The notes beneath the pieces were generated by a model. It did not search any database. It worked only from the letters and a program-made list of their open reading frames with translations, and was not told where the DNA came from. From assembly GCF_900156045.1 (NCBI RefSeq), contig NZ_FTMX01000012.1, forward strand, positions 1-64,000: DNA of 64,000 nt, given 5' to 3'. The stretch is from Peribacillus simplex. Lineage in GTDB: Bacteria > Bacillota > Bacilli > Bacillales > DSM-1321. Of the stretch, positions 8,247 to 16,837 are shown in pieces. The position numbers and the translations under genes are program-made. The number at the start of each line of letters is the position of its first letter. The first letter of the stretch is position 1.

Positions 8247-9884
8247 ATGGCTAAAGAAATTAAATTTAGTGAAGAAGCTCGCCGTTCCATGCTTCGTGGT
8301 GTGGACGCACTTGCAGATGCAGTTAAAGTAACGCTTGGACCAAAAGGTCGTAACGTGGTTCTTGAGAAAAAATTCGGTTCACCGCTTATCACAAATGACG
8401 GTGTGACAATCGCTAAAGAAATCGAATTGGAAGATGCATTCGAAAACATGGGTGCGAAATTGGTTGCTGAAGTAGCAAGCAAAACAAACGACGTAGCTGG
8501 TGACGGTACAACTACTGCAACGGTTCTTGCACAAGCGATGATCCGTGAAGGTCTTAAAAACGTAACAGCTGGCGCTAACCCAATGGGTATCCGTAAAGGA
8601 ATCGAGAAAGCGGTCAATTCAGCAATTGCAGAATTGAAAGCCATTTCCAAACCTGTTGAAAACAAAGAATCAATCGCACAAGTTGCTGCCATCTCTTCAG
8701 CTGATGAAGAAGTGGGCCAACTGATTGCTGAAGCAATGGAGCGCGTTGGTAACGACGGCGTCATCACTATCGAAGAGTCTAAAGGTTTCACAACTGAATT
8801 GGACGTAGTAGAAGGTATGCAGTTCGATCGCGGATATGCATCTCCATACATGGTTACTGATTCAGATAAAATGGAAGCTGTCCTTGAGAATCCATATATC
8901 TTGATCACAGATAAAAAAATCACGAATATCCAAGAAATCCTTCCTGTCCTTGAACAAGTTGTTCAACAAGGGAAACCGCTATTATTGATTGCTGAAGATG
9001 TAGAAGGCGAAGCGCTTGCAACTCTTGTTGTGAACAAACTTCGTGGAACATTCAACGCTGTTGCGGTTAAGGCTCCTGGATTCGGTGACCGTCGTAAAGC
9101 AATGCTTGAAGACATCGCAGCTCTTACAGGCGGCGAAGTGATCACTGAAGAAATCGGACTTGATCTTAAATCTGCAACAATCGATTCATTAGGCCGTGCG
9201 TCTAAAGTGGTTGTTACAAAAGAAAATACAACAATCGTTGAAGGTTCTGGAGACACAGCTCAAATTCAAGCTCGTGTAAACCAAATCCGTGTTCAATTAG
9301 AAGAAACAACTTCTGAATTCGACCGTGAAAAATTACAAGAACGCCTTGCTAAATTAGCTGGTGGCGTAGCGGTAATCAAAGTTGGTGCAGCTACCGAAAC
9401 AGAATTGAAAGAACGTAAACTTCGTATTGAAGATGCATTGAACTCCACTCGTGCCGCTGTTGAAGAAGGTATCGTAGCCGGTGGTGGTACAGCACTTCTT
9501 AACGTATACAATAAAATCGCTGAAATTCAAGCGGAAGGCGACGTTGCAACAGGTGTGAAAATCGTTCTTCGTGCAATCGAAGAGCCTGTTCGTCAAATCG
9601 CTCACAATGCCGGTCTTGAAGGCTCTGTAATCGTAGAGCGCCTTAAAGGCGAAGCAGTAGGCACTGGCTTCAATGCAGCTACTGGACAATGGGTGAACAT
9701 GATCGAATCCGGTATCGTCGATCCTACTAAAGTAACTCGTTCAGCTCTACAAAACGCTGGTTCTGTAGCAGCTATGTTCTTAACGACAGAAGCTGTCGTT
9801 GCTGACAAACCAGAACCTGCAGGCGCTGGCGGAATGGGCATGCCTGACATGGGCGGCATGGGCGGAATGGGCGGCATGATGTAA
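8247..9884 (+). CDS. groEL: chaperonin GroEL
   Basis: 545-residue 60-kDa chaperonin subunit. ATP-site motif GDGTTTATVLAQ (about 86-97), the equatorial domain LGPKGRNVVL (about 30-39), the apical domain (about 190-375) and the C-terminal GGM-rich tail (GGMGGMGGMM) are all complete. Normal length; a ribosome site GGGAGG precedes the ATG. Strong codon bias toward highly expressed Bacillus codons compared with the accessory genes to the right. Confidence 0.99.
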   Translation: MAKEIKFSEEARRSMLRGVDALADAVKVTLGPKGRNVVLEKKFGSPLITNDGVTIAKEIELEDAFENMGAKLVAEVASKTNDVAGDGTTTATVLAQAMIREGLKNVTAGANPMGIRKGIEKAVNSAIAELKAISKPVENKESIAQVAAISSADEEVGQLIAEAMERVGNDGVITIEESKGFTTELDVVEGMQFDRGYASPYMVTDSDKMEAVLENPYILITDKKITNIQEILPVLEQVVQQGKPLLLIAEDVEGEALATLVVNKLRGTFNAVAVKAPGFGDRRKAMLEDIAALTGGEVITEEIGLDLKSATIDSLGRASKVVVTKENTTIVEGSGDTAQIQARVNQIRVQLEETTSEFDREKLQERLAKLAGGVAVIKVGAATETELKERKLRIEDALNSTRAAVEEGIVAGGGTALLNVYNKIAEIQAEGDVATGVKIVLRAIEEPVRQIAHNAGLEGSVIVERLKGEAVGTGFNAATGQWVNMIESGIVDPTKVTRSALQNAGSVAAMFLTTEAVVADKPEPAGAGGMGMPDMGGMGGMGGMM

Positions 9885-9916
9885 TCATCGCTTAAATCCC
9901 TTATAGGGGTTTAACG

Positions 9917-9998
9917 AGGATTCAGAATGAATGCTCACCTAACATGTGAATATCTTTAAAGTTGAAGGCCCCCCACAGTTTACTGTGGGGGGCTTTTT
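9917..9998 (+). repeat. groEL 3' flank, copy A of a dispersed repeat
   Basis: The 80 bp from GAGGATTCAGAATG through the terminator stem recur at 61279-61363, with shared blocks such as TGCTCACCTAACAT and GAATATCTTTAAAGT. By eye about 85 percent of positions agree. Confidence 0.85.
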
Positions 9999-9999
9999 T
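9967..9999 (+). terminator. groESL terminator
   Basis: A 10-11 bp GC-rich stem (GCCCCCCACAG with CTGTGGGGGGC), TTTA loop and T run. A diverged copy occurs at about 61.35 kb. Confidence 0.95.
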
Positions 10000-10645
10000 C
10001 TTCACTGACAATCATGGTGCAATTGGAATGGAGTTTATAAATCGTTTGAAAGATAAACGAACTATTTATTTACGGGAATTTGAAGAGTACAGAAAAATCA
10101 GTTGAGAATGATGTTGCTAGAAGAATTTCTCTTCATTACTCCTTTGTGGTATTTATTGGAAGTGTTCTCGGTGACCTTTTTAATAGTGAAAGATTAGATG
10201 TGTTTCTAAACGCAAAGGAGGCACTTTTCTACACTATATATAATGAGAACAAGGCAGTAGATAGGCCTTTTATTGAGAGTGATTCAAAGCTTACTCTTTA
10301 GATTGCACCCAATTAAGTTATCTCCATTTAACAAGTACGAAACCAAAGTCAACTCTGGCTTATCGCCTTCATTTTGCTTTGTAATATAAGCCCTGCTTTG
10401 AAAAGAAGTTCCCTACAAAAAAAACCGTTAGAGTTTATGTCAGTAATATTCAAAAAGTCCACACCAATTATAGGTGTGGACTTTTTGAATATTACTTTGC
10501 AGTGTAATGAGTTACTTACAATAATATTTTTGATAAACAACAATTCAAATTGTAAATAGTGTTGTTTGTCTTGTAGAGAATGACAGATGATGTCAGTCCT
10601 TTTTTGGATTTTTTTGACTAGCATCACTCAATACTGCAGTACTAT
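10000..10645. other. intergenic region with no secure gene
   Basis: About 650 bp between groEL and the GntR gene. One open frame at 10080-10301 (TTG start, 73 codons, + strand) has no clear ribosome site and no family resemblance I recognise; I treat it as doubtful. The only strong structure is the perfect inverted repeat at 10442-10496. This is the boundary between conserved backbone and accessory DNA. Confidence 0.5.
10442..10496. repeat. perfect 24-bp inverted repeat (hairpin)
   Basis: Arms 10442-10465 and 10473-10496 are exact reverse complements around a 7-bp AATTATA loop. The AAAAAG/CTTTTT blocks are internal rather than at the base, so it resembles a bidirectional terminator only partly; it could also be a residual miniature element. 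Confidence 0.8.
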
Positions 10646-11296
10646 TCAAGAATCCAGGAGCGTTTTTCTGCCATATTGTAAGTGTTCTTCAATATGTCGA
10701 ACGACTTCTTCCGTGTTGCCTTTTTCCAGGGCCTCTACAATTAATAAGTGTTCATCATATGTTTGTTTTAGGCGATCTATTTTTTTCTTTAATACTTCTT
10801 TTCCGTAAAATTTCAGTTTTTCTCTAATGCTTATAAATATCTCAAGCATTTGTTCATTTTTATTAATCTCCATTATTTTATGATGGAACCTCATATCGTA
10901 TTCAAGTGCTGAATAGGAATCTTCATTTTTTATATACTCGTATTGCTGGTTTAAGATGTCATATAGTTCTTCGATTTGGTGCTTTTCAATAATTTGTGAA
11001 AGCTTTCGTAACGCAAATGTTTCAAGTGCAATTCGTATTTCATACACTTCATTGACTTGTTTTACAGAAATATCACATATATAGATACCTTGCTTTGGAT
11101 GAATGCGGACCAATCCATCATGTTCTAAACGCTGAAGGGCAGACCGGATGGGAGTCCTGCTCATTTCTAACTGTTCACTAAGATCCCCTTCTTTAACGAA
11201 TTCTCCTGGCGATAACTCTCCGTTCATAAGTAGTTTCTTAATCATCTCATAAGCTCGATCTTTTAAAAATTGTCGTTTGGGTTGGTTTATGCTCAT
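10646..11296 (-). CDS. GntR-family (FCD/FadR subfamily) transcriptional regulator
   Basis: 216-residue regulator. The N-terminal winged helix (about 10-75) carries the typical LSEQLEMSRTPIRSALQRLEHDGLV recognition segment. The C-terminal all-helical FCD effector domain (about 85-212) shows the metal/ligand pattern D-x3-H (DMRFH) and the later EHLLIVEAL and HIEEHL histidines. I chose the ATG at 11296, preceded by AAGG, because the longer reading frame begins with a hydrophobic stretch untypical of this family. Divergent from the RraA-like gene; it probably controls the 11.5-18.3 kb cassette through the palindrome at 11438-11460. Confidence 0.9.
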   Translation of the reverse strand: MSINQPKRQFLKDRAYEMIKKLLMNGELSPGEFVKEGDLSEQLEMSRTPIRSALQRLEHDGLVRIHPKQGIYICDISVKQVNEVYEIRIALETFALRKLSQIIEKHQIEELYDILNQQYEYIKNEDSYSALEYDMRFHHKIMEINKNEQMLEIFISIREKLKFYGKEVLKKKIDRLKQTYDEHLLIVEALEKGNTEEVVRHIEEHLQYGRKTLLDS

Positions 11297-11418
11297 TTTA
11301 TCTATCCTTTTAAAAAGTATTAATACTACATAATAGTATATAAAAATTAAAATCAACAATGAATTTCTTTAGTTACTTTATTCTATCATATAAATCATGC
11401 ATTTAAATTCAGAATAGA

Positions 11419-11460
11419 TTGACTAATGAGTTTATCTGTTGTATACATATAATATACAAC
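11419..11460 (+). promoter_or_regulatory. promoter with overlapping palindromic operator (GntR type)
   Basis: TTGACT (11419-11424), 17-bp spacer, TATACA (11442-11447). The palindrome GTTGTATA-N7-TATACAAC (11438-11460) covers the -10 box, and TACAACA recurs at 11465-11471. TNGTATACNA-like half-sites fit FadR-subfamily GntR operators. Binding here would block transcription of the RraA-like gene. Confidence 0.6.
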
Positions 11461-11488
11461 ATAAATACAACAAGTCAAGAGAGGCATA

Positions 11489-12211
11489 ATGTTAGTGATT
11501 GATAGCGTTTACAGAGAAAGGATGAATGTAATGATAACGGTAAATTCTATAACTCCAAGACCAAAACTTGAAGAAGTAAAGAAATTGGGAAATATTTCAC
11601 CAAGTGATTATGGGCATCATTTGAATTTCCAATTAATCAGTACTAAGAAAATCAAGCCTTTATTCCCGATTGAAAACACATTTGCTGGGCCTGCAGTGAC
11701 GGTCCGAATCCCTCCAAATGACGGTCTATTAGTTTATAAGGCACTGGATTTAGTACAGCCTGGTGATGTAGTTGTGATTGATATGAACGAAGAAGAGCGT
11801 TTTGCATGTTGGGGAGAAATTACGACAAGAGTTGCGATGGAAAAAGGAGCTATTGCTGCGATCATTAACGGGCCTGTTACCGACACTAAAATAATTAATA
11901 ATTTGCAATTCACCGTGTTTTCTTACGCGATTTCACCTTTAACTACCAAGGTCTATAGTATTGATGGCGACGTAAACGTACCTGTATCCATTTCAGGATG
12001 CATCGTTAACCCTGGGGATATTATTGTTGGAAGTAATGATGGCTTGTTAGTTGTTCCACAAGAAGAAACATTAAGTTTTATTGAAATCGGCAAAAAGGAA
12101 GAAGAGGCAGATGAAAAACGACGCCAAGAGTTGCAAGCTTTAGGCGTTGAAAAATACCTTCGCCGTTTCGATCCTCTTTGGGAAAAGATGTTAGTTAATA
12201 ATCAGAATTGA
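11489..12211 (+). CDS. RraA-like family protein (aldolase-like fold, altered active site)
   Basis: 240-residue protein of the RraA/HMG-aldolase fold (once annotated dimethylmenaquinone methyltransferase). The fold motifs are present: LVQPGDVVVID (about 90-100), CWGEITTRVAMEKGAIAAIING (about 110-131) and VNPGDIIVGSNDGLLVVP (about 174-191). In true 4-hydroxy-4-methyl-2-oxoglutarate/CHA aldolases the central motif reads DGxxRD with Arg and Asp in the active site; here it is NGPVTD, so Arg is Thr while Asp remains. It may therefore be a different lyase or a non-catalytic relative. Start may be ATG 11489 (GAGAGG upstream) or ATG 11531. First gene of a cassette with MFS, aminotransferase, RocB-like hydrolase and permease. 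Confidence 0.82.
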   Translation: MLVIDSVYRERMNVMITVNSITPRPKLEEVKKLGNISPSDYGHHLNFQLISTKKIKPLFPIENTFAGPAVTVRIPPNDGLLVYKALDLVQPGDVVVIDMNEEERFACWGEITTRVAMEKGAIAAIINGPVTDTKIINNLQFTVFSYAISPLTTKVYSIDGDVNVPVSISGCIVNPGDIIVGSNDGLLVVPQEETLSFIEIGKKEEEADEKRRQELQALGVEKYLRRFDPLWEKMLVNNQN

Positions 12212-12314
12212 CCTATTTACTAAAAATACTTATTTCTTTCACCTAGGCTCCCAACATAATCCTGTTTTATACTTTTTTCAGTTATCAATTCTTATAAAGG
12301 AAGTGGATAAAAAG

Positions 12315-13631
12315 ATGAAGCCAGGGAAAATCGAAAAACAGGTAGAATTAATCACCGAATCTCAAGGCAAGGAAAGAAAAATTGGATTACGTTGGGGAAT
12401 GGGTTTGATCTTTTTTATTATAGGTTTGATAGCGTACATGGATCGAGCCAATCTATCTGTGGTCGCTAAACCGATGATGGATGCTTTAAATATGAACAAA
12501 GTTGAATTTGGACTTTTGTCTTCCCTCTTTTACGCAGGATATTGTATTGCTCAAATTCCAGGTGGGATGCTAGCAGAAAAATTCGGGTCAAGGAAGATCA
12601 TTATAATAGCGATTACCTGGTGGTCTGCATTTACAGCACTTTCAGCTGCCTCTACGTCTTACGTTGTATTATGCATTGTAAGGTTTTTATTTGGTGTTGG
12701 GGAGGGTCCAATGTATCCAGCCAACGCTGTCTTTAATTCATACTGGTTCCAAAAACATGAAAAGGGACGCGCAGCAAGTGCATTATTAGCTGGTTCCTTC
12801 TTCGGACCTGTTATAGCACCAGGAATTTCAGTGGCTATCTTGCTGCTTTTTGGATGGCAAGGCGTTTTCTATAGTTTCGCTATTCTTGGCATTGGGATTA
12901 GCTTAATTTGGTATATTGTAGGGCGTGATAAACCAGAAAATCATCCCTGGATTTCTGAAAAGGAAAAAAAACTTATTTGTGAAAATCGAAGCATCACCGG
13001 AACAGTAAAAAAAACCGCCCCGTGGAAGGTGTATCTAAGAAACATCAGATTTTGGGCAGTTGGGATACAATACTTTGTCGTTATCTATATGAACACCTTC
13101 TTTTTAACATGGTTACCTACTTATTTAATGGAAGCACGAAACTTCTCATTAAAAGAAATGGGGGTAGCGGCAAGTTTCCCTTGGCTGGCTATTTGTTTCA
13201 CTGTTCTTGCTGGAGGCGCCTTATCGGATATCATCTTACAAAGAACAAACTCAAGAATGAAGGCCCGAGGTAGTCTAGCCTTGACCGGATTCATTTTTTT
13301 CATTATCGGATTGTATTTCGCTGCCTTCTCCACTAGTCCTTGGATGAACGTTGTCTGGTTGACACTAGCACTTGGCGCTCTTGGGCTGCCAATCGTGACT
13401 TCTTGGGCAACCGCAAACGATTTAGGTCAAGAATTCGCAGGGTCTGTCAGTGGTTGGATGAACCTTTGGGGAAGCATTGGTGGAATAACGTCTCCGATTA
13501 TCTGCGGATGGTTTGCACAGGAAATGGGTTGGAATACAACCCTTTTAATCAACATCATCCCTATCGGACTTGCTATATTCTTATGGTTTCTCATTAAACC
13601 TGATCGTCCATTAATTCCGGCTGAAAATTAG
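12315..13631 (+). CDS. MFS transporter, anion:cation symporter (ACS) type
   Basis: 438-residue twelve-helix permease. Helix 1 carries YMDRANLSVVAKPMM, the ACS signature shared by glucarate, hexuronate, tartrate and phthalate permeases; the loop 2-3 motif is GGMLAEKFGSRK, and GEGPMYPANA precedes helix 5. This predicts uptake of a small organic anion. I chose ATG 12315, twelve bases after AAAGGAA; an in-frame GTG at 12303 is too close. It lies 103 bp after the RraA-like gene and is presumably co-regulated by the divergent GntR protein. Confidence 0.88.
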   Translation: MKPGKIEKQVELITESQGKERKIGLRWGMGLIFFIIGLIAYMDRANLSVVAKPMMDALNMNKVEFGLLSSLFYAGYCIAQIPGGMLAEKFGSRKIIIIAITWWSAFTALSAASTSYVVLCIVRFLFGVGEGPMYPANAVFNSYWFQKHEKGRAASALLAGSFFGPVIAPGISVAILLLFGWQGVFYSFAILGIGISLIWYIVGRDKPENHPWISEKEKKLICENRSITGTVKKTAPWKVYLRNIRFWAVGIQYFVVIYMNTFFLTWLPTYLMEARNFSLKEMGVAASFPWLAICFTVLAGGALSDIILQRTNSRMKARGSLALTGFIFFIIGLYFAAFSTSPWMNVVWLTLALGALGLPIVTSWATANDLGQEFAGSVSGWMNLWGSIGGITSPIICGWFAQEMGWNTTLLINIIPIGLAIFLWFLIKPDRPLIPAEN

Positions 13632-13677
13632 AAACACCATGTAAAGATCAAAATAAATAAAAAAGGTGATAGGACAA

Positions 13678-14859
13678 ATGGAAATTTCGATAAATAAAAG
13701 CGTCTCAACTATCAAGATTCCCGGTATAAGAACATTTTCCAACATGGTGATCCATTATACCGATGCGATTAATCTTACCCTTGGTCAGCCGGATTTCGCA
13801 ACTCCTGAACATATAAAAGAAGCTGCAATAACAGCGATTAGACAAGATCGTACAGCCTATACACATAACGCGGGCCTATTGAGCCTACGGAAGGCTGCCG
13901 CAGATTATGTATTTCAAAAGTACAATCTCGTCTACAATCCTGAGGATGAAATCATTGTAACAAATGGTGCAACTGAAGCCATTGATAGTGCGTTCCGAAC
14001 CATTTTACAAGCAGGGGATGAAGTCATTCTTCCCTCTCCCATTTATCCTGGATACGAACCGTTAATTACATTATGCGGAGCAGTTCCGGTTTACGTTGAT
14101 ACGTCAAAAAATTCTTTTAAAATGAATGCTGAAATGATTAAGAATAAACTAACGGAACGAACACGCTGCATTGTTCTTTGCTCACCTTCAAATCCTACCG
14201 GAAGGATGTTAAGTGAAGAAGATATCGTTGAAATTGCTAATGTACTTAGAAATAAAAACATCTTTGTTGTTTCAGACGAAATCTACAGTGAACTGTCTTA
14301 TGATAAAAAGCATTGTTCAATTGCCTCTGTTCCAGGTATGAGGGAGAAAACTATCGTCATTAACGGACTTGCAAAATCCCATTCTATGACAGGTTGGAGA
14401 ATTGGTTTTACTTTTTCGCCTTCCTTTTTATCTAGCCAGATGTTAAAAGTCCATCTTTATAATTCAGTATGTGCCAGCACAATTAGCCAATATGCGGCAA
14501 TCGAAGCTTTAACCAAAGGGAAGGATGATCCGAGCCAGATGGCTGAAGAGTATCGAAAAAGAAGAGAGTACATCTGCCAAAGGCTCTCTGACATGGGATT
14601 AGATGTGATCGAACCAGATGGCGCCTTTTACGTATTCCCTTCTATAAAAAGTACAAAGATGAAATCGTTTGATTTTGCGTTGAAGCTACTCCAAGAGACA
14701 AGTGTTGCAGTTGTTCCTGGCGATGCGTTTTCAGAGTTTGGAGAAGGGTACGTAAGGATTTCTTATGCGGCTTCTATCGAAACGCTTGAAGAAGGATTAA
14801 ATCGAATGGAGCAATTTGTTCATTCAATAAAGTGTAAGTCGTTAGCAACTAATAAATAA
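13678..14859 (+). CDS. class I/II PLP-dependent aminotransferase (PatA-like)
   Basis: 393-residue fold-type I aminotransferase. N-terminal LTLGQPDFATPEHIKEA, SPIYPGYEP, the CSPSNPTG substrate/PLP motif (about 164-171), DEIYSEL, the PLP lysine K233 in NGLAKSHSMTGWRIGF, and RISYAASIE near the C-terminus with the carboxylate-binding Arg. This layout matches B. subtilis PatA and aspartate/aromatic aminotransferases of subgroup I-gamma; the amino donor cannot be read from sequence. ATG at 13678 follows AAAGGTGAT, an extended anti-Shine-Dalgarno match. It makes or consumes a 2-oxo acid in the cassette. Confidence 0.92.
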   Translation: MEISINKSVSTIKIPGIRTFSNMVIHYTDAINLTLGQPDFATPEHIKEAAITAIRQDRTAYTHNAGLLSLRKAAADYVFQKYNLVYNPEDEIIVTNGATEAIDSAFRTILQAGDEVILPSPIYPGYEPLITLCGAVPVYVDTSKNSFKMNAEMIKNKLTERTRCIVLCSPSNPTGRMLSEEDIVEIANVLRNKNIFVVSDEIYSELSYDKKHCSIASVPGMREKTIVINGLAKSHSMTGWRIGFTFSPSFLSSQMLKVHLYNSVCASTISQYAAIEALTKGKDDPSQMAEEYRKRREYICQRLSDMGLDVIEPDGAFYVFPSIKSTKMKSFDFALKLLQETSVAVVPGDAFSEFGEGYVRISYAASIETLEEGLNRMEQFVHSIKCKSLATNK

Positions 14860-14886
14860 AAAAAATTTTTTAAGGAGATAACAATC

Positions 14887-16563
14887 ATGTACAACGAAAT
14901 TTACAACATGACAATGCCAGAAAAAGTAGAAGCGCTTACACGTGCTCTTGTAAGTATTAACAGCATTAACGGAACAATTGGCGAGGTGGAAGTGGCTAAC
15001 TTTGTAAAAGAAACTCTTCTTAGCTTTCCCTATTTTCAACAAAACCCATCTCAAGTATGGGAACAGCCGGTTCCAAACGATATACTAGGCCGGAAAAATA
15101 TTTTTGCTTTAGTCAAAGGGAAAACTGAAACTAAAGATACAATTATTTACCATTCGCATTTGGATACGGTTGGTATTGAAGATTATAGCAACATGAAAAA
15201 AGATGCGATGAATCCCGATGCGTTAGAGGATTTTTTCAAAATGTATGAATTTGACAAAGATGTACAAAAAGATGCTCAATCAGGAGAGTGGCTGTTTGGA
15301 AGAGGGGCCGTTGATATGCAAAGCGGGATCGCAATACACATTGCAAATGTTCTCCACTTTTCCGAACATCCTGAAGAATTAACGGGTAATATTCTGTTAA
15401 TGGTGAACCCTGATGAAGAAAGCCAGCATAAGGGAGTGATATCTGCCATTGCTGAGTTGAATCGATTGAAAGAGGAGCAAGGGTTGTCTTATACGGTAGC
15501 CATTAATGATGACTTTATTACTCCTTTATACGATAATGACCCTCACCGCTATATTTATACGGGAGCAGCAGGTAAGCTTCTGCCGAGTTTCTATATTTAT
15601 GGTCGCGAGGCCCACGTAGGTGAAACGTTATCCGGTATTGATCCAAACTTTATTGCGGCTGAGATAACGCGCCGTGTCCATAATAACCTGGATCTAGCCG
15701 AAAATATTGACGGTGAATTGGTTCTCCCACCTTCTTGTTTGTATCAACGGGATACAAAAGAATTTTACAATGTTCAAACCGCTACTAGTAGCTACCTCTA
15801 TTTTAATTACTTTGTTTATAAAGCGACAACGAAAGAAGTCATGGATAAGTTAACTGCTGTAGCATTTGAGGCCTGCAGGGAAACAGAACATGTTCTATTC
15901 AAGCATTACAACGATTTTCTCATGCGAACTGGCTTGCCACCGAAGACACTATCCTGGAATATTGAAGTAACGAGTTTGGCCGATTATGTGGATGAGTTGG
16001 AAAAGATGGGTATTAATACAGCGGAAAGAATGAAGAAAGTGCTTAATGAGAATGAAAATTTAGAGCCAAGAATGCTTTGCTTCAAAATTGTCGAAGCCTT
16101 ACAGGAACTTGATCCTAATAAAAAGCCGCGGGTTATCATCTTTTTCGCGCCACCTTATCTTCCGCACAACTATTTAAATCAAGATAATGAGAGGGACGCT
16201 AATCTGGAAAATGCGCTTAAAGAAGTATTAGAAGAAGTAGAAAAAGAAACCGACGAAAAGTTTGCGCTGAAAAAGTTCTTCCCCTATTTGGCAGATGGTA
16301 GCTTTTTATCATTGCACGAAACTGACGAGGACATCCTGTCGTTATTAAATAATTTCCCAGAATGGGAGTCCATTTATCCTTTGCCTATAAAGGACATTCG
16401 TAATCTCAATATTCCGTCTATCAATATCGGGGTATATGGAAAAGACGCTCATAAATGGACAGAACGAGTTTATAAACCTTATACTTTTGGCGTTTTACCT
16501 GGACTTTTAAGAGATGTAACTCTTAAGTTATTTAAAAAAAATGAGGGAGTTTTCACTCGGTAA
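14887..16563 (+). CDS. rocB: RocB-like M20-family zinc hydrolase
   Basis: 558-residue protein closely resembling B. subtilis RocB (arginine utilisation locus, exact reaction unproven) along its whole length. M20 metallopeptidase residues: HSHLDTVG (zinc His and catalytic Asp, about 90-97), GRGAVDMQSG (bridging Asp), NPDEESQ (catalytic Glu plus zinc Glu) and a late GKDAHKWTERV. M20 enzymes hydrolyse amide bonds of N-acyl amino acids and small peptides. Strong AAGGAG site 27 bp after the aminotransferase; next comes an amino acid permease. No arginase or ornithine aminotransferase accompanies it, so a job outside classic arginine breakdown is possible. Confidence 0.88.
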   Translation: MYNEIYNMTMPEKVEALTRALVSINSINGTIGEVEVANFVKETLLSFPYFQQNPSQVWEQPVPNDILGRKNIFALVKGKTETKDTIIYHSHLDTVGIEDYSNMKKDAMNPDALEDFFKMYEFDKDVQKDAQSGEWLFGRGAVDMQSGIAIHIANVLHFSEHPEELTGNILLMVNPDEESQHKGVISAIAELNRLKEEQGLSYTVAINDDFITPLYDNDPHRYIYTGAAGKLLPSFYIYGREAHVGETLSGIDPNFIAAEITRRVHNNLDLAENIDGELVLPPSCLYQRDTKEFYNVQTATSSYLYFNYFVYKATTKEVMDKLTAVAFEACRETEHVLFKHYNDFLMRTGLPPKTLSWNIEVTSLADYVDELEKMGINTAERMKKVLNENENLEPRMLCFKIVEALQELDPNKKPRVIIFFAPPYLPHNYLNQDNERDANLENALKEVLEEVEKETDEKFALKKFFPYLADGSFLSLHETDEDILSLLNNFPEWESIYPLPIKDIRNLNIPSINIGVYGKDAHKWTERVYKPYTFGVLPGLLRDVTLKLFKKNEGVFTR

Positions 16564-16837
16564 TATAATGTTTTCAGAAGATAGGGAGTAGAAAGAAGTT
16601 CTTATTCCTTCCTATCATTCCTAATAATTAATGTCTATTAATCATGTGTGTTTTAATAAAAGCTATCGAATTATTTTAAATAGGAGGGGCTGAAAGTTAG
16701 AGTAGTTTACTCTATTTCGAGGCTTTTGCAAAAGTAGAAATAACTCCTTTCTTAGAAATGTCTACGAAAGGTGGAATTAACTTTCCTAATATTTTCATGT
16801 TTGGTTTTATTAATGATATAAGAAAGAGTGATAATAA

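Noticed and set aside
8201..8923. Long minus-strand frame opposite groEL (and others at 8963-9877)
   Set aside because: Antisense shadow caused by groEL codon bias; serine/threonine-rich nonsense composition.
10080..10301. 73-codon frame after groEL
   Set aside because: No clear ribosome site or recognised family; kept only as a remark in the intergenic entry.
10374..10559. Frame running through the 24-bp inverted repeat
   Set aside because: Its residues repeat because both arms are read; it is the hairpin, not a gene.
16564..16837. Riboswitch or T-box leader before the amino acid permease
   Set aside because: No T-box core, lysine-box or terminator/antiterminator pair could be recognised.
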